Source: ANME-2 cluster archaeon (GTDB lineage: Archaea; Halobacteriota; Methanosarcinia; Methanosarcinales; Methanogasteraceae). From it: DNA of 6,786 nt. This document shows positions 1 through 5,904 of the stretch, in pieces; position 1 is the stretch's first letter, and each line of letters starts with the position of its first letter. Under the pieces are notes generated by a model that was not told the origin of the DNA, did no database searches, and saw nothing but the letters and a program-made list of their open reading frames with translations. Where the stretch lies: assembly GCA_003601535.1 (NCBI GenBank), contig PIXW01000037.1:1-6786 (forward strand), read 5' to 3'. The position numbers and the translations under genes are program-made.

Positions 1-115
1 CACTAATAAATAGTTTGTCGAGCAAGCAAGGTCGTTTAAAACCGAATCTGGTCTATCCAACTTTTGTTACAACCTGTTTGCATCTATGAACAAACGATGT
101 TTCAATACAGGAAAC

Positions 116-134
116 TGGAGAGTTTTTTTCTCCA
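116..134. repeat. Small hairpin with a T-rich loop
   Basis: TGGAG (116-120) can pair with CTCCA (130-134) around a 9-nt loop that contains seven consecutive T. It lies in the gene-free first 249 bases, beyond the end of the leftward radical SAM gene. A five-base-pair stem is weak and could be chance. A role in 3'-end formation for a neighbouring transcript is only a guess. Apart from this and the T-rich tracts at 186-222 I see nothing convincing in bases 1-249. Confidence 0.25.
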
Positions 135-185
135 CTGGATCGCGCTGAACTTAAGTTTCTGGGCATTTTTCGACTCGACCATGAG

Positions 186-222
186 AAATTAAAAAGTGTC
201 ATCAGATCAACAAAAACCAAAC
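186..222 (-). terminator. Candidate T-rich terminator after the leftward gene pair
   Basis: Read on the minus strand, the stretch starting about 28 bases beyond the stop codon at 250-252 contains two runs of five T (complement of 211-220 and of 191-195). Archaeal transcription often ends at short U-rich tracts without a strong hairpin, so this is a plausible end for the radical SAM transcript. It rests on composition and position alone. Confidence 0.3.
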
Positions 223-249
223 AACCTTGAAGTACAGAGCCACATGATT

Positions 250-1329
250 TCAAGAGCCACTGCACTCACTCTTCTTTCCGGAAAATCTTTTGTCTGCACG
301 AATTCTTTTCCATATATCCTCGAGCGGCGTATCAAGAACATTTCCGAAGCTCATAGGAAGATAAGGAGATGGTTTTACCGAGCCATCCACGCAGATATGC
401 ATCCACCGCTGCCCTGCGAGACATCCGAGCATCTCACCCTCGAAATACGTGTTTGCAAAGATCCGCGGACCACCAGGGCTTGAATTAATCCGGTGATACA
501 TCTCAAGGATCTGAGCACGATCACGGTCAGTGAGGCTGCCATCCATCGATTCCCACACCGAGAACTCGTGCACACCAAGATCAGAAGCGAGATCGTATAA
601 TGCTGGGAGTTCCTGCATCCGGTCATGCGAGACATGCGTTGCCATTGTGACGAGCAATCCAGCATCCAGTCCGCATCTGATCGCATGAACCGCTTTCTCA
701 TAAGCGCCATCGACCCTCCTGACCGCATCATGCTTCGAAGGATCTGTGCTGTATATGCTGATCAGAAGATTGTGAAGCCCGCATTCCTTCAATCTTGCAG
801 CAATATCCGGCGTCATCTCAAGACCTGGCGTGAAGATGTTAACGATTGCCAGATCACGATCGATGTATTCGATCAGCTCGAAGAGTTCGCTGCGCAGCAA
901 GGGATCGCCCTCAGTGAACGTGATGATGAACGTGCCCATATCCAGTGCCTGATCGATTACATTCTTGATCTCGCCTGCGGAAAGCTCATATTCTCCATCG
1001 CTCATCGTGCAGTGCTCGCAATCGCACCCGCACTTACGCGTGATCTCAAAAGAAAGTGTTTCCGGAACATACTTTCCAAGAGCGATGCTTACCTCCGCTT
1101 TGATCAGCCGTTTGAACACCTTTCCAGGAATTGGCGGTAGCCACGTGGATGCGATGATCTGGTCACGATCAACCCGGGCTGGTTTTTCGCTGCTCAATCG
1201 GTCGTTCATCACTCTGACGAACGGTTTGCAGATGTAGGATAGCGGTCCCTCCAGATCCAGTTTCAGCGCACGATCATACTCGCAGTCGATCGATAACCCG
1301 TGCATCCGGAGCAGATTCACACGAGACAT
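250..1329 (-). CDS. Radical SAM protein with SPASM-like C-terminus
   Basis: This 359-residue protein is a cytoplasmic radical SAM enzyme of unknown substrate. The cluster-binding motif CxxxCxxC is clear (C100, C104, C107), with one extra Cys between the first two (C102). It is followed by FTEGDPLL (138-145), which takes the place of the usual SAM-contacting GGEP loop, and by barrel-like segments to about residue 260. Near the C-terminus, C303-LAG, a DGSVKP turn (315-320) and SFGNVLDTPLEDIW (327-340) resemble the SPASM/twitch region of peptide-, heme- and cofactor-modifying enzymes. The Cys expected after the DGxVxP turn is Ser321, however. About 90 residues precede the radical SAM core and match nothing I recognise. 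The start is uncertain: no ribosome binding site is visible before the ATG at 1329, and an in-frame ATG at 1305 is possible. It lies 58 bp downstream of the metal-binding lipoprotein gene on the same strand and may share its transcript. The class call is firm; the reaction is unknown. Confidence 0.85.
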   Translation of the reverse strand: MSRVNLLRMHGLSIDCEYDRALKLDLEGPLSYICKPFVRVMNDRLSSEKPARVDRDQIIASTWLPPIPGKVFKRLIKAEVSIALGKYVPETLSFEITRKCGCDCEHCTMSDGEYELSAGEIKNVIDQALDMGTFIITFTEGDPLLRSELFELIEYIDRDLAIVNIFTPGLEMTPDIAARLKECGLHNLLISIYSTDPSKHDAVRRVDGAYEKAVHAIRCGLDAGLLVTMATHVSHDRMQELPALYDLASDLGVHEFSVWESMDGSLTDRDRAQILEMYHRINSSPGGPRIFANTYFEGEMLGCLAGQRWMHICVDGSVKPSPYLPMSFGNVLDTPLEDIWKRIRADKRFSGKKSECSGS

Positions 1330-1387
1330 TATGCAGATGATTGGGCTGCCAGTCTAAAAAGGTATTGATATTCGTGTCGGGTAAAAG

Positions 1388-2224
1388 TCATCGCAGGTAT
1401 CTGGCAAGCGTCTCTGAAACATGATACATGTTTGCTATATAGTTCTCTGCAAGCGGATCGATGATCGCAACCGTGCCGCCGATCTCTCCTGCTATTACCC
1501 TGGCGCTCTCGGAATTGAACTGCGGCTCAGCAAATATGACGGTTATGTTGTTCGCCTTCGCGGTATCCACCAGCCCTGCAAGATCTGATGCGCTCGGTTC
1601 CTTGCCTTCGATCTCGATTGGTATCTGCTCCAGCTGATAATCTCTTGCAAAATAGCCCCACGCCGGGTGAAAAACCATGAATTTCCTGTTTTTTATTCCG
1701 GAAAGATTATTCCTGATGTCTGAATCGAGATCATCCAGCTTTCTGATATATTCATCTGTATTCCGGATATAATATTCCCTATTATCCGGATCGACCTCGA
1801 TCAGTGCATCTCTTATCTGTTTCACCTGTATCTTTACCAGTGCTGGCGAGAGCCAGATATGAGGATCATTTCCAACAATATCGATACCTTTTGATGAATC
1901 GACGACCAGCATGTCCCTGTTTGCTGAAGCGATTCTCTCCATCCACGTCTTCTCGAATGGGATGTGCCCGATTCTTACATACAGTTTTGCGCGGCTGATA
2001 TCTTTTAATTGACCAGGACTCGGCTCGTAGGTGGCAGGGCTTGCTCCCGGTGGTATCATGACCGTGACAGAGACCTTATCCTTTCCGATGCTATCCACGA
2101 ACTCCTTCTGGGGAAGGATGCTCACAGCGATCTGCATTCGTCCACCCAGATGCTCTTCATGAGTGACACATCCTGCAAAAAACGCTGTCAGTAGCAACAG
2201 TATAAAAAATTTTACATGTACCAT
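1388..2224 (-). CDS. Metal ABC transporter substrate-binding lipoprotein (ZnuA/TroA type)
   Basis: The product is a 278-residue extracytoplasmic protein that would bind a divalent metal (zinc or manganese) and pass it to an ABC permease. The N-terminus is a short basic stretch, a hydrophobic run and a lipobox FFAGC, with the lipidated Cys at residue 19. Family landmarks are the GASPATYEPSP segment (60-70), DPHIWLSP (120-127), FHPAWGYF (185-192) and IIDPLAENY (254-262). Of the usual three His plus Asp ligands, H122, H186 and D256 are present. The first His, normally in a PHxYEP context, is Ala64. There is no His-rich loop between the first two ligand sites. I chose the ATG at 2224 over the upstream in-frame ATG at 2248, because it puts the signal peptide at the N-terminus and because a TATA-like element lies only about 25 bases upstream. 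No permease or ATPase gene is next to it. Family call confident; metal not determinable. Confidence 0.88.
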   Translation of the reverse strand: MVHVKFFILLLLTAFFAGCVTHEEHLGGRMQIAVSILPQKEFVDSIGKDKVSVTVMIPPGASPATYEPSPGQLKDISRAKLYVRIGHIPFEKTWMERIASANRDMLVVDSSKGIDIVGNDPHIWLSPALVKIQVKQIRDALIEVDPDNREYYIRNTDEYIRKLDDLDSDIRNNLSGIKNRKFMVFHPAWGYFARDYQLEQIPIEIEGKEPSASDLAGLVDTAKANNITVIFAEPQFNSESARVIAGEIGGTVAIIDPLAENYIANMYHVSETLARYLR

Positions 2225-2243
2225 ACAAGTTTCACATCGCTGC

Positions 2244-2265
2244 AGCACTATATCAAGGTTGTGCT
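2244..2265. repeat. Inverted repeat over the metal-binding gene promoter
   Basis: AGCAC (2244-2248) and GTGCT (2261-2265) form a 5-base inverted repeat with a 12-base spacer. It encloses the TATA-like element of the leftward gene. The position would suit an operator for a metal-responsive repressor, as metal-uptake genes are commonly so controlled. The arms are short and no regulator gene is visible, so this is tentative. Confidence 0.25.
2248..2256 (-). promoter_or_regulatory. TATA-like element for the leftward metal-binding lipoprotein gene
   Basis: On the minus strand the bases read TTGATATAG, a fair archaeal TATA box. Transcription about 25 bases downstream would begin near 2226, giving an almost leaderless mRNA for the start codon at 2224. 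This supports that start over the in-frame ATG at 2248. The call rests on position and composition only. Confidence 0.35.
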
Positions 2266-2303
2266 AATCTCCTGTTATTGCCGGATCAAACTCAAGCATC
2301 CTG

Positions 2304-2317
2304 CAAAAGATATAATA
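2304..2317 (+). promoter_or_regulatory. Candidate promoter (BRE/TATA) for the ribosomal operon
   Basis: The purine-rich CAAAAG followed by ATATAATA looks like an archaeal BRE plus TATA box. The start point expected about 25 bases later is near 2337-2342, leaving a leader of roughly 35 nt before uL24. A second TATA-like stretch, GATATATC at 2346-2353, would place a start almost on the uL24 ATG. Either or both may be used; the sequence alone does not decide. Confidence 0.4.
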
Positions 2318-2375
2318 GCGAAAGACCCGATCTTCAAGAAAGGTAGATATATCATAACAACGAAGTGTAATGATC

Positions 2376-2735
2376 ATGGTATCGAAGCAACCAAGAAAAC
2401 AGAGGAAAGCACAGTATCAGGCACCTCTACATAAAAGACAGAAATTCATGAGGGCTCTGCTCAGCAAACCGCTGCGGGAGAAATACGGACGGCGAACATT
2501 CGGCGTTCGTGCCGGGGATACTGTTAAAATTATGCGCGGTGAATACGCAGGCACCGAAGGCAAGGTTGAGAGGGTCAGTCTGAAGAAGACCACACTTGCG
2601 ATCGATGGCGCAACATTATTTAAGGCAAACGGAGAAGAAGTTTCAAGACCGGTACATCCATCGAACGTGATGATAACAAAAATAAATCTTGAGGACGACG
2701 AAATGAGAGAATTTAGGCTGAGCAAGGGTGATTGA
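2376..2735 (+). CDS. rpl24: 50S ribosomal protein uL24 (archaeal L24)
   Basis: This 119-residue protein is one of the early rRNA-binding proteins that start assembly of the large subunit. The archaeal signature is plain: an N-terminal MVSKQPRKQRKA segment, the APLHKRQKFM block (about 17-26), and a KOW domain around 47-68 with GDTVKIMRGEYAGTEGKV. The final 15 or so residues are acidic and charged, typical of archaeal length variation. Two in-frame ATGs occur, at 2370 and 2376. I chose 2376 because the family begins with MVSKQPRK and because GTGTAATGATC precedes it, although this is a poor ribosome binding site compared with the genes downstream. It is the first gene of the operon here. In most archaea uL24 sits inside the operon, after uS17 and uL14, so its leading position is unusual. 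Confidence 0.95.
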   Translation: MVSKQPRKQRKAQYQAPLHKRQKFMRALLSKPLREKYGRRTFGVRAGDTVKIMRGEYAGTEGKVERVSLKKTTLAIDGATLFKANGEEVSRPVHPSNVMITKINLEDDEMREFRLSKGD

Positions 2736-3455
2736 GTGAGCAGACATCAGAAAAGACTTTCAATTCCAAAAACCTGGAACATACCACGAAAAACACATAA
2801 ATGGGTTGTCAAATCTTCGCCAGGTCCCCATTCCAGATCAGAGAGCATTCCTTTACTCCTGATCATACGGGATATGCTGAAACTTGCGGATTCAAGCAGA
2901 GAAGCAAGGAAGATATTGCATGATGGAAATGTTATGGTAGACGGCATAGTCAGACGGGACTATAGATTCCCGGTAGGGGTCTTTGATGTTATAACCATAC
3001 CGAGGATTGACTCGTCATACAGAGTATTTCTGGACGAGAAACAGAGACTCAGTCTCCAAAAAATCAGCGATTCAGAGATTAAATTGTGCAGAATCAATAA
3101 TAAAACAATTGTGAAGGGAGGGAATAACCAGTTAAATCTTCATGATGGTTCAAATATTGTTTCGGATGAGTATTCTTATCGTACCTTTGATTCGATACTT
3201 CTTTCAATTCCTGATCGGAAGGTTACAAAGCATCTCGTGTACAAACCAGGAAACATGGCACTGGTAATCGGCGGCAAACATTCCGGAGAACTCGGAATGA
3301 TTACGGAGATACGAAAAACACGAGGTTCGATGCCAAACACGGTATCTCTCCAAAGCAACCATGATTTTGAAACAATCGAGGATTATGTCTTCGTGATTGG
3401 GAAAAACACGCCTGAAATAGAAATTCCTGCTTTCAAAGGTGATGTAATTGACTGA
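2736..3455 (+). CDS. rps4e: 30S ribosomal protein eS4
   Basis: A small-subunit protein found only in archaea and eukaryotes; 239 residues, normal for the family. It opens with the family signature HQKRLSIPKTW (4-14) and the PGPHSRSESIPL block (29-40). Next comes an S4-type RNA-binding domain (about 41-90, including REARKILHDGNVMVDG and FPVGVFDVI) and a C-terminal KOW segment (about 169-193, KPGNMALVIGGKHSGELG). The start is GTG at 2736, directly after the uL24 stop codon, with a GGGTGATTGA ribosome binding site lying in the end of uL24. No other start fits the family N-terminus. Translation is probably coupled to uL24. Confidence 0.96.
   Translation: MSRHQKRLSIPKTWNIPRKTHKWVVKSSPGPHSRSESIPLLLIIRDMLKLADSSREARKILHDGNVMVDGIVRRDYRFPVGVFDVITIPRIDSSYRVFLDEKQRLSLQKISDSEIKLCRINNKTIVKGGNNQLNLHDGSNIVSDEYSYRTFDSILLSIPDRKVTKHLVYKPGNMALVIGGKHSGELGMITEIRKTRGSMPNTVSLQSNHDFETIEDYVFVIGKNTPEIEIPAFKGDVID
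3438..3443 (+). promoter_or_regulatory. Ribosome binding site that fixes a TTG start for uL5
   Basis: GGTGAT lies inside the end of the eS4 gene, four bases before TTG at 3448. The same motif stands three or four bases before the starts of uS14, uS8 and eL32. The alternative ATG at 3460 would be sixteen bases away, well outside the pattern, so TTG is the better start. Confidence 0.65.
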
Positions 3456-3960
3456 GCCAATGCGTGCGATTGAGATTGATAAGGTGACCGTGCACATTGG
3501 AGTGGGCGAGAGCGGACAGCGTCTGGCAAATGCTGAGAAGATACTCGAGACGATTACTGCTCAAAAGAGCGTAAGGACACTCTCGAAGTCCCGCATCCCG
3601 GCATTTGGGATCAAAAAAGGAGAACCAATCGGCTGTAAGGTCACACTCCGGAAGGATAAGGCATACACGTTTATTGATACCGCGCTCTCGATCATTGATC
3701 ACAAGTTGTATAAATCTCAGTTCGATGAGACCGGCAATGTGTCCTTTGGGATAGAGGAGCACACTGATTTCCCGGATATGGCTTATGATCCGGATATCGG
3801 CATCTTTGGAATGGACGTCTGTATAAACCTTAAGCGACCCGGATACCGGGTGAGCAGGCGCCGTATTCAGCAGCATAAGATATCGCATACACATCGATTG
3901 ACCGCTGCGGATGCGCTCTCATGGATGCATGATCGATATCATATTGAGGTGATAGAATGA
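3448..3960 (+). CDS. rpl5: 50S ribosomal protein uL5
   Basis: A 170-residue large-subunit protein that binds 5S rRNA and contacts tRNA at the P site as part of the central protuberance. Family features include [14 protein letters not shown] (13-26), the [15 protein letters not shown] stretch (54-68) and the conserved [15 protein letters not shown] plus IGIFGMDV region (101-124). [10 protein letters not shown] (130-139) follows. The length matches archaeal uL5. It overlaps the eS4 gene by 8 bp, and its stop overlaps the uS14 start by 4 bp (ATGA). The start is TTG at 3448, chosen on the ribosome binding site; ATG at 3460 would give a protein four residues shorter, also compatible with the family. 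Confidence 0.95.
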   Translation: MTEPMRAIEIDKVTVHIGVGESGQRLANAEKILETITAQKSVRTLSKSRIPAFGIKKGEPIGCKVTLRKDKAYTFIDTALSIIDHKLYKSQFDETGNVSFGIEEHTDFPDMAYDPDIGIFGMDVCINLKRPGYRVSRRRIQQHKISHTHRLTAADALSWMHDRYHIEVIE

Positions 3961-4094
3961 GCGAAAAATCCAAAAAGAATGTCTGCAAACGATGTGGCAG
4001 GAAACAGGGTCTGGTTCGGAAGTATCGCATATATCTCTGCCGCCAGTGTTTCAGAGAGATTGCAAAAGACATGGGATTTGAAAAATATAGTTGA
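3957..4094 (+). CDS. rps14: 30S ribosomal protein uS14, zinc-binding type
   Basis: A 45-residue small-subunit head protein, easily missed because of its size. I read it directly: it starts [18 protein letters not shown] and ends MGFEKYS, an archaeal uS14 tail. Two CxxC pairs (C10/C13 and C28/C31) form the zinc site of the zinc-ribbon form. The N-terminus before the first Cys is a few residues shorter than in many archaea. The ATG overlaps the uL5 stop codon and is preceded by GAGGTGATAGA, an ideal ribosome binding site. The stop at 4092-4094 is followed after 9 bp by uS8. Confidence 0.96.
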   Translation: MSEKSKKNVCKRCGRKQGLVRKYRIYLCRQCFREIAKDMGFEKYS

Positions 4095-4103
4095 GGTGAT
4101 TAA

Positions 4104-4496
4104 ATGGTACTACTTGATCCGCTTGCTGATGCGCTGTCAACCATCAGAAATGCAGAAAATGTCGGAAAAAGAGAGTGCGTCGTGCGCCCTGCTTCAAAAC
4201 TTATCGGTAATGTGCTCTCTGTAATGCAGAGCCAGGGATACATCGATGAATATGAGTTCATCGATGATGGAAGAGCAGGCGTCTTCAAGGTGTGTCTGCG
4301 CGGAAAGATCAATGACTGTAAGGTGATCAAGCCGAGATTCTCTACCAGACTGGCTGACTTCGAGAAATGGGAGAAACGATTCCTGCCGGCAAGAAACTTC
4401 GGTGCTTTGATATTAACGACACCAAACGGTGTATTATCACACTACGAGGCACGAGAGAAGAATGTAGGAGGGCAACTCCTAGCTTATGTGTATTAG
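4104..4496 (+). CDS. rps8: 30S ribosomal protein uS8
   Basis: A 130-residue protein that binds helix 21 of 16S rRNA and organises the central domain of the small subunit. The N-terminus [14 protein letters not shown] (5-18) and the C-terminal block [13 protein letters not shown] (105-117) followed by [11 protein letters not shown] (120-130) are universal uS8 signatures. The length is exactly that usual in archaea. The ribosome binding site GAGGTGATTAA stands just before the ATG. The intergenic gap to uL6 is 7 bp and carries that gene's GGTGA motif. Confidence 0.97.
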   Translation: MVLLDPLADALSTIRNAENVGKRECVVRPASKLIGNVLSVMQSQGYIDEYEFIDDGRAGVFKVCLRGKINDCKVIKPRFSTRLADFEKWEKRFLPARNFGALILTTPNGVLSHYEAREKNVGGQLLAYVY

Positions 4497-4503
4497 GTGA
4501 AAA

Positions 4504-5049
4504 ATGGCAAAAGAACTCAGAAAAACGATTACCGTACCGGATGATGTGACCGTTTCGATAAATAAACGGTTGATTACGATATCAGGTCCGAAGGGAGAGA
4601 TATCCCGTGAACTGTGGTATCCGCACATCATCATCCAGCACATCGACGATGAGATCTCTGTTGATGTCGATACTCCCGCCATAAGAAAGGAACAGAAAGC
4701 TATGGTCGGAACGTTTGCATCTCATCTCCGAAACATGATCGATGGAGTAACCAGAGGGTACAGATACAGAATGAAGATGCTGTATTCTCATTTTCCGATC
4801 CAGCTACGAATCAAAGGAGACAGATTTATAATAGGCAACTTTCTTGGTGAGAAGAATGAGCGAGTGGCACAGATACTGAATGGAGTCGATGTAGCGATAA
4901 ACGGTGATGAGGTGATCGTTACCGGTATCAACAAAGAGTCGGTTGGACAGACCGCAGCAAACATCGAGCAGGCTACAACGATTAAATCCCGCGATCCAAG
5001 GGTATTCCAGGATGGAATATATATAATCAGCAAGGAAATGATGTCATAG
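4504..5049 (+). CDS. rpl6: 50S ribosomal protein uL6
   Basis: A 181-residue two-domain protein near the sarcin-ricin loop and the elongation-factor binding site. The first domain carries VPDDVTVSI (11-19) and SGPKGEISREL (27-37). The second carries GDEVIVTGINKESVGQTAAN (134-153). It ends with the archaeal signature RDPRVFQDGIYI (163-174). ATG at 4504 is preceded by TTAGGTGAAAA. The TAG stop overlaps the ribosome binding site of eL32 by one base. An AT-rich TATA-like run (5016-5027) sits in the codons for the conserved GIYI. Confidence 0.97.
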   Translation: MAKELRKTITVPDDVTVSINKRLITISGPKGEISRELWYPHIIIQHIDDEISVDVDTPAIRKEQKAMVGTFASHLRNMIDGVTRGYRYRMKMLYSHFPIQLRIKGDRFIIGNFLGEKNERVAQILNGVDVAINGDEVIVTGINKESVGQTAANIEQATTIKSRDPRVFQDGIYIISKEMMS

Positions 5050-5054
5050 GTGAT
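5049..5054 (+). promoter_or_regulatory. Ribosome binding site that fixes the eL32 start
   Basis: GGTGAT begins on the last base of the uL6 stop codon. It lies four bases before ATG at 5059. A GTG at 5050-5052 is in the same frame but lies inside this motif, so it cannot be the start served by it. Confidence 0.65.
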
Positions 5055-5058
5055 AATA

Positions 5059-5454
5059 ATGGATGCAGCAACCAAACGGTTACTAAATATCAGAAAACGG
5101 CAGAAAAATAAGAAACCCACATTCAAACGGGCGGATTCCCATAAGAAAAAGAAACTGGATGAGAACTGGCGGCGTCCCAGAGGGTTGCAGGGCAAAATGA
5201 GACGGAGAATTGCTGCGAAGGGCGCTGTTGTGCAGGTTGGATATGGCAGCCCTCGCGCTGTCAGGGGATTGCACCCATCTGGTTTTGAGGAGGTGCTGGT
5301 GCGAAATCCGGATGATCTGCAATCGATTGACCCATCATATCAGGCTGCCCGGATTGCACGCACCGTTGGCGTGAGAAAACGACTGGCAATCGAGGAGATT
5401 GCAGATGATCGCGGAATAAGGATATTAAATCCATTGCCTGAACAGGTGGAGTGA
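5059..5454 (+). CDS. rpl32e: 50S ribosomal protein eL32
   Basis: An archaeal/eukaryotic large-subunit protein that binds 23S rRNA. It has 131 residues: a very basic N-terminal arm to about residue 40, then RRPRGLQGKMRRR (38-50) and VGYGSPRAVRGLHPSG (60-75). ARIARTVGVRKRLAI (97-111) and the closing GIRILNP (119-125) follow. All are hallmark stretches of the family. The ATG at 5059 was chosen over the in-frame GTG at 5050 because of its ribosome binding site. The gene abuts eL19 with no spacer (TGA then ATG). Confidence 0.96.
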   Translation: MDAATKRLLNIRKRQKNKKPTFKRADSHKKKKLDENWRRPRGLQGKMRRRIAAKGAVVQVGYGSPRAVRGLHPSGFEEVLVRNPDDLQSIDPSYQAARIARTVGVRKRLAIEEIADDRGIRILNPLPEQVE

Positions 5455-5904
5455 ATGACTGATCTATCAACTCAACGGCGTATTGCTGCAAACATTCTTG
5501 GCACCGGCGTGCACAGGGTATGGCTCTCTCCTGATGAAGCAGAGAGTATTGCCAGTGCAATGACGCGAGAGGATATCAGAGGTCTGATTGACTCAGGTGC
5601 GATCGGCGCAAAAGCAAAGAAAGGCATAAGTCGCGCCCGTGCGCGGCAGCGGGATGAAAAATTGAGATATGGACACCGGTCAGGACATGGCTCACGCAAA
5701 GGCAGAAAAGGCGCAAGAACTCCTAAAAAGAGGGAATGGATCACCAAAATCCGTGCGCTTCGCAGCCGTCTCAAGGAACTGCGTAATGATGGTACGCTTC
5801 CTCCGAACATCTACTGTAAGGTGTACCGGAAAGCGAAGGGCGGTGGGTACAAGAGCGTGGCGCATCTGAATGCATATCTTACGGCACAGGGATATCTCAA
5901 ATGA
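5455..5904 (+). CDS. rpl19e: 50S ribosomal protein eL19
   Basis: A 149-residue large-subunit protein of archaea and eukaryotes that helps form an inter-subunit bridge. The N-terminal domain has the family pattern [19 protein letters not shown] (5-23) and [10 protein letters not shown] (41-50). The basic middle [18 protein letters not shown] (71-88) is the strongly conserved rRNA-contacting stretch, and a helical basic C-terminus ends in [13 protein letters not shown]. Length is normal. AACAGGTGGAGTGA precedes the ATG. Its stop codon overlaps the rpo3 ATG (ATGA), so translation of the two is probably coupled. In most archaea the next gene would be uL18, which is absent here. Confidence 0.97.
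   Translation: MTDLSTQRRIAANILGTGVHRVWLSPDEAESIASAMTREDIRGLIDSGAIGAKAKKGISRARARQRDEKLRYGHRSGHGSRKGRKGARTPKKREWITKIRALRSRLKELRNDGTLPPNIYCKVYRKAKGGGYKSVAHLNAYLTAQGYLK

Noticed and set aside
53..265. Minus-strand open frame of 70 codons overlapping the end of the radical SAM gene
   Set aside because: It overlaps the radical SAM C-terminus in another frame, has no ribosome binding site and no recognisable domain. Beyond its stop the same frame stays open to the window edge, which hints at a possible decayed gene, but too little is visible to call one.
196..483. Plus-strand open frame of 95 codons
   Set aside because: It lies mostly antisense to the radical SAM gene and shows no family features or ribosome binding site; the opposite strand is clearly coding.
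625..1140. Plus-strand open frame of 171 codons
   Set aside because: It is entirely antisense to the radical SAM core, including the cluster motif region; a shadow of codon bias.
1330..1387. Possible terminator or promoter between the two leftward genes
   Set aside because: The minus strand has one run of five T and a weak TATA-like GAATATCAA. Neither is convincing, and 58 bp is compatible with a shared transcript.
3433..3894. Minus-strand open frame of 153 codons
   Set aside because: It is antisense to uL5, which is identified along its full length.
3979..4224. Plus-strand open frame of 81 codons across the uS14-uS8 junction
   Set aside because: It runs in a different frame through uS14 and the start of uS8, both of which are clear; the real short gene here is uS14.
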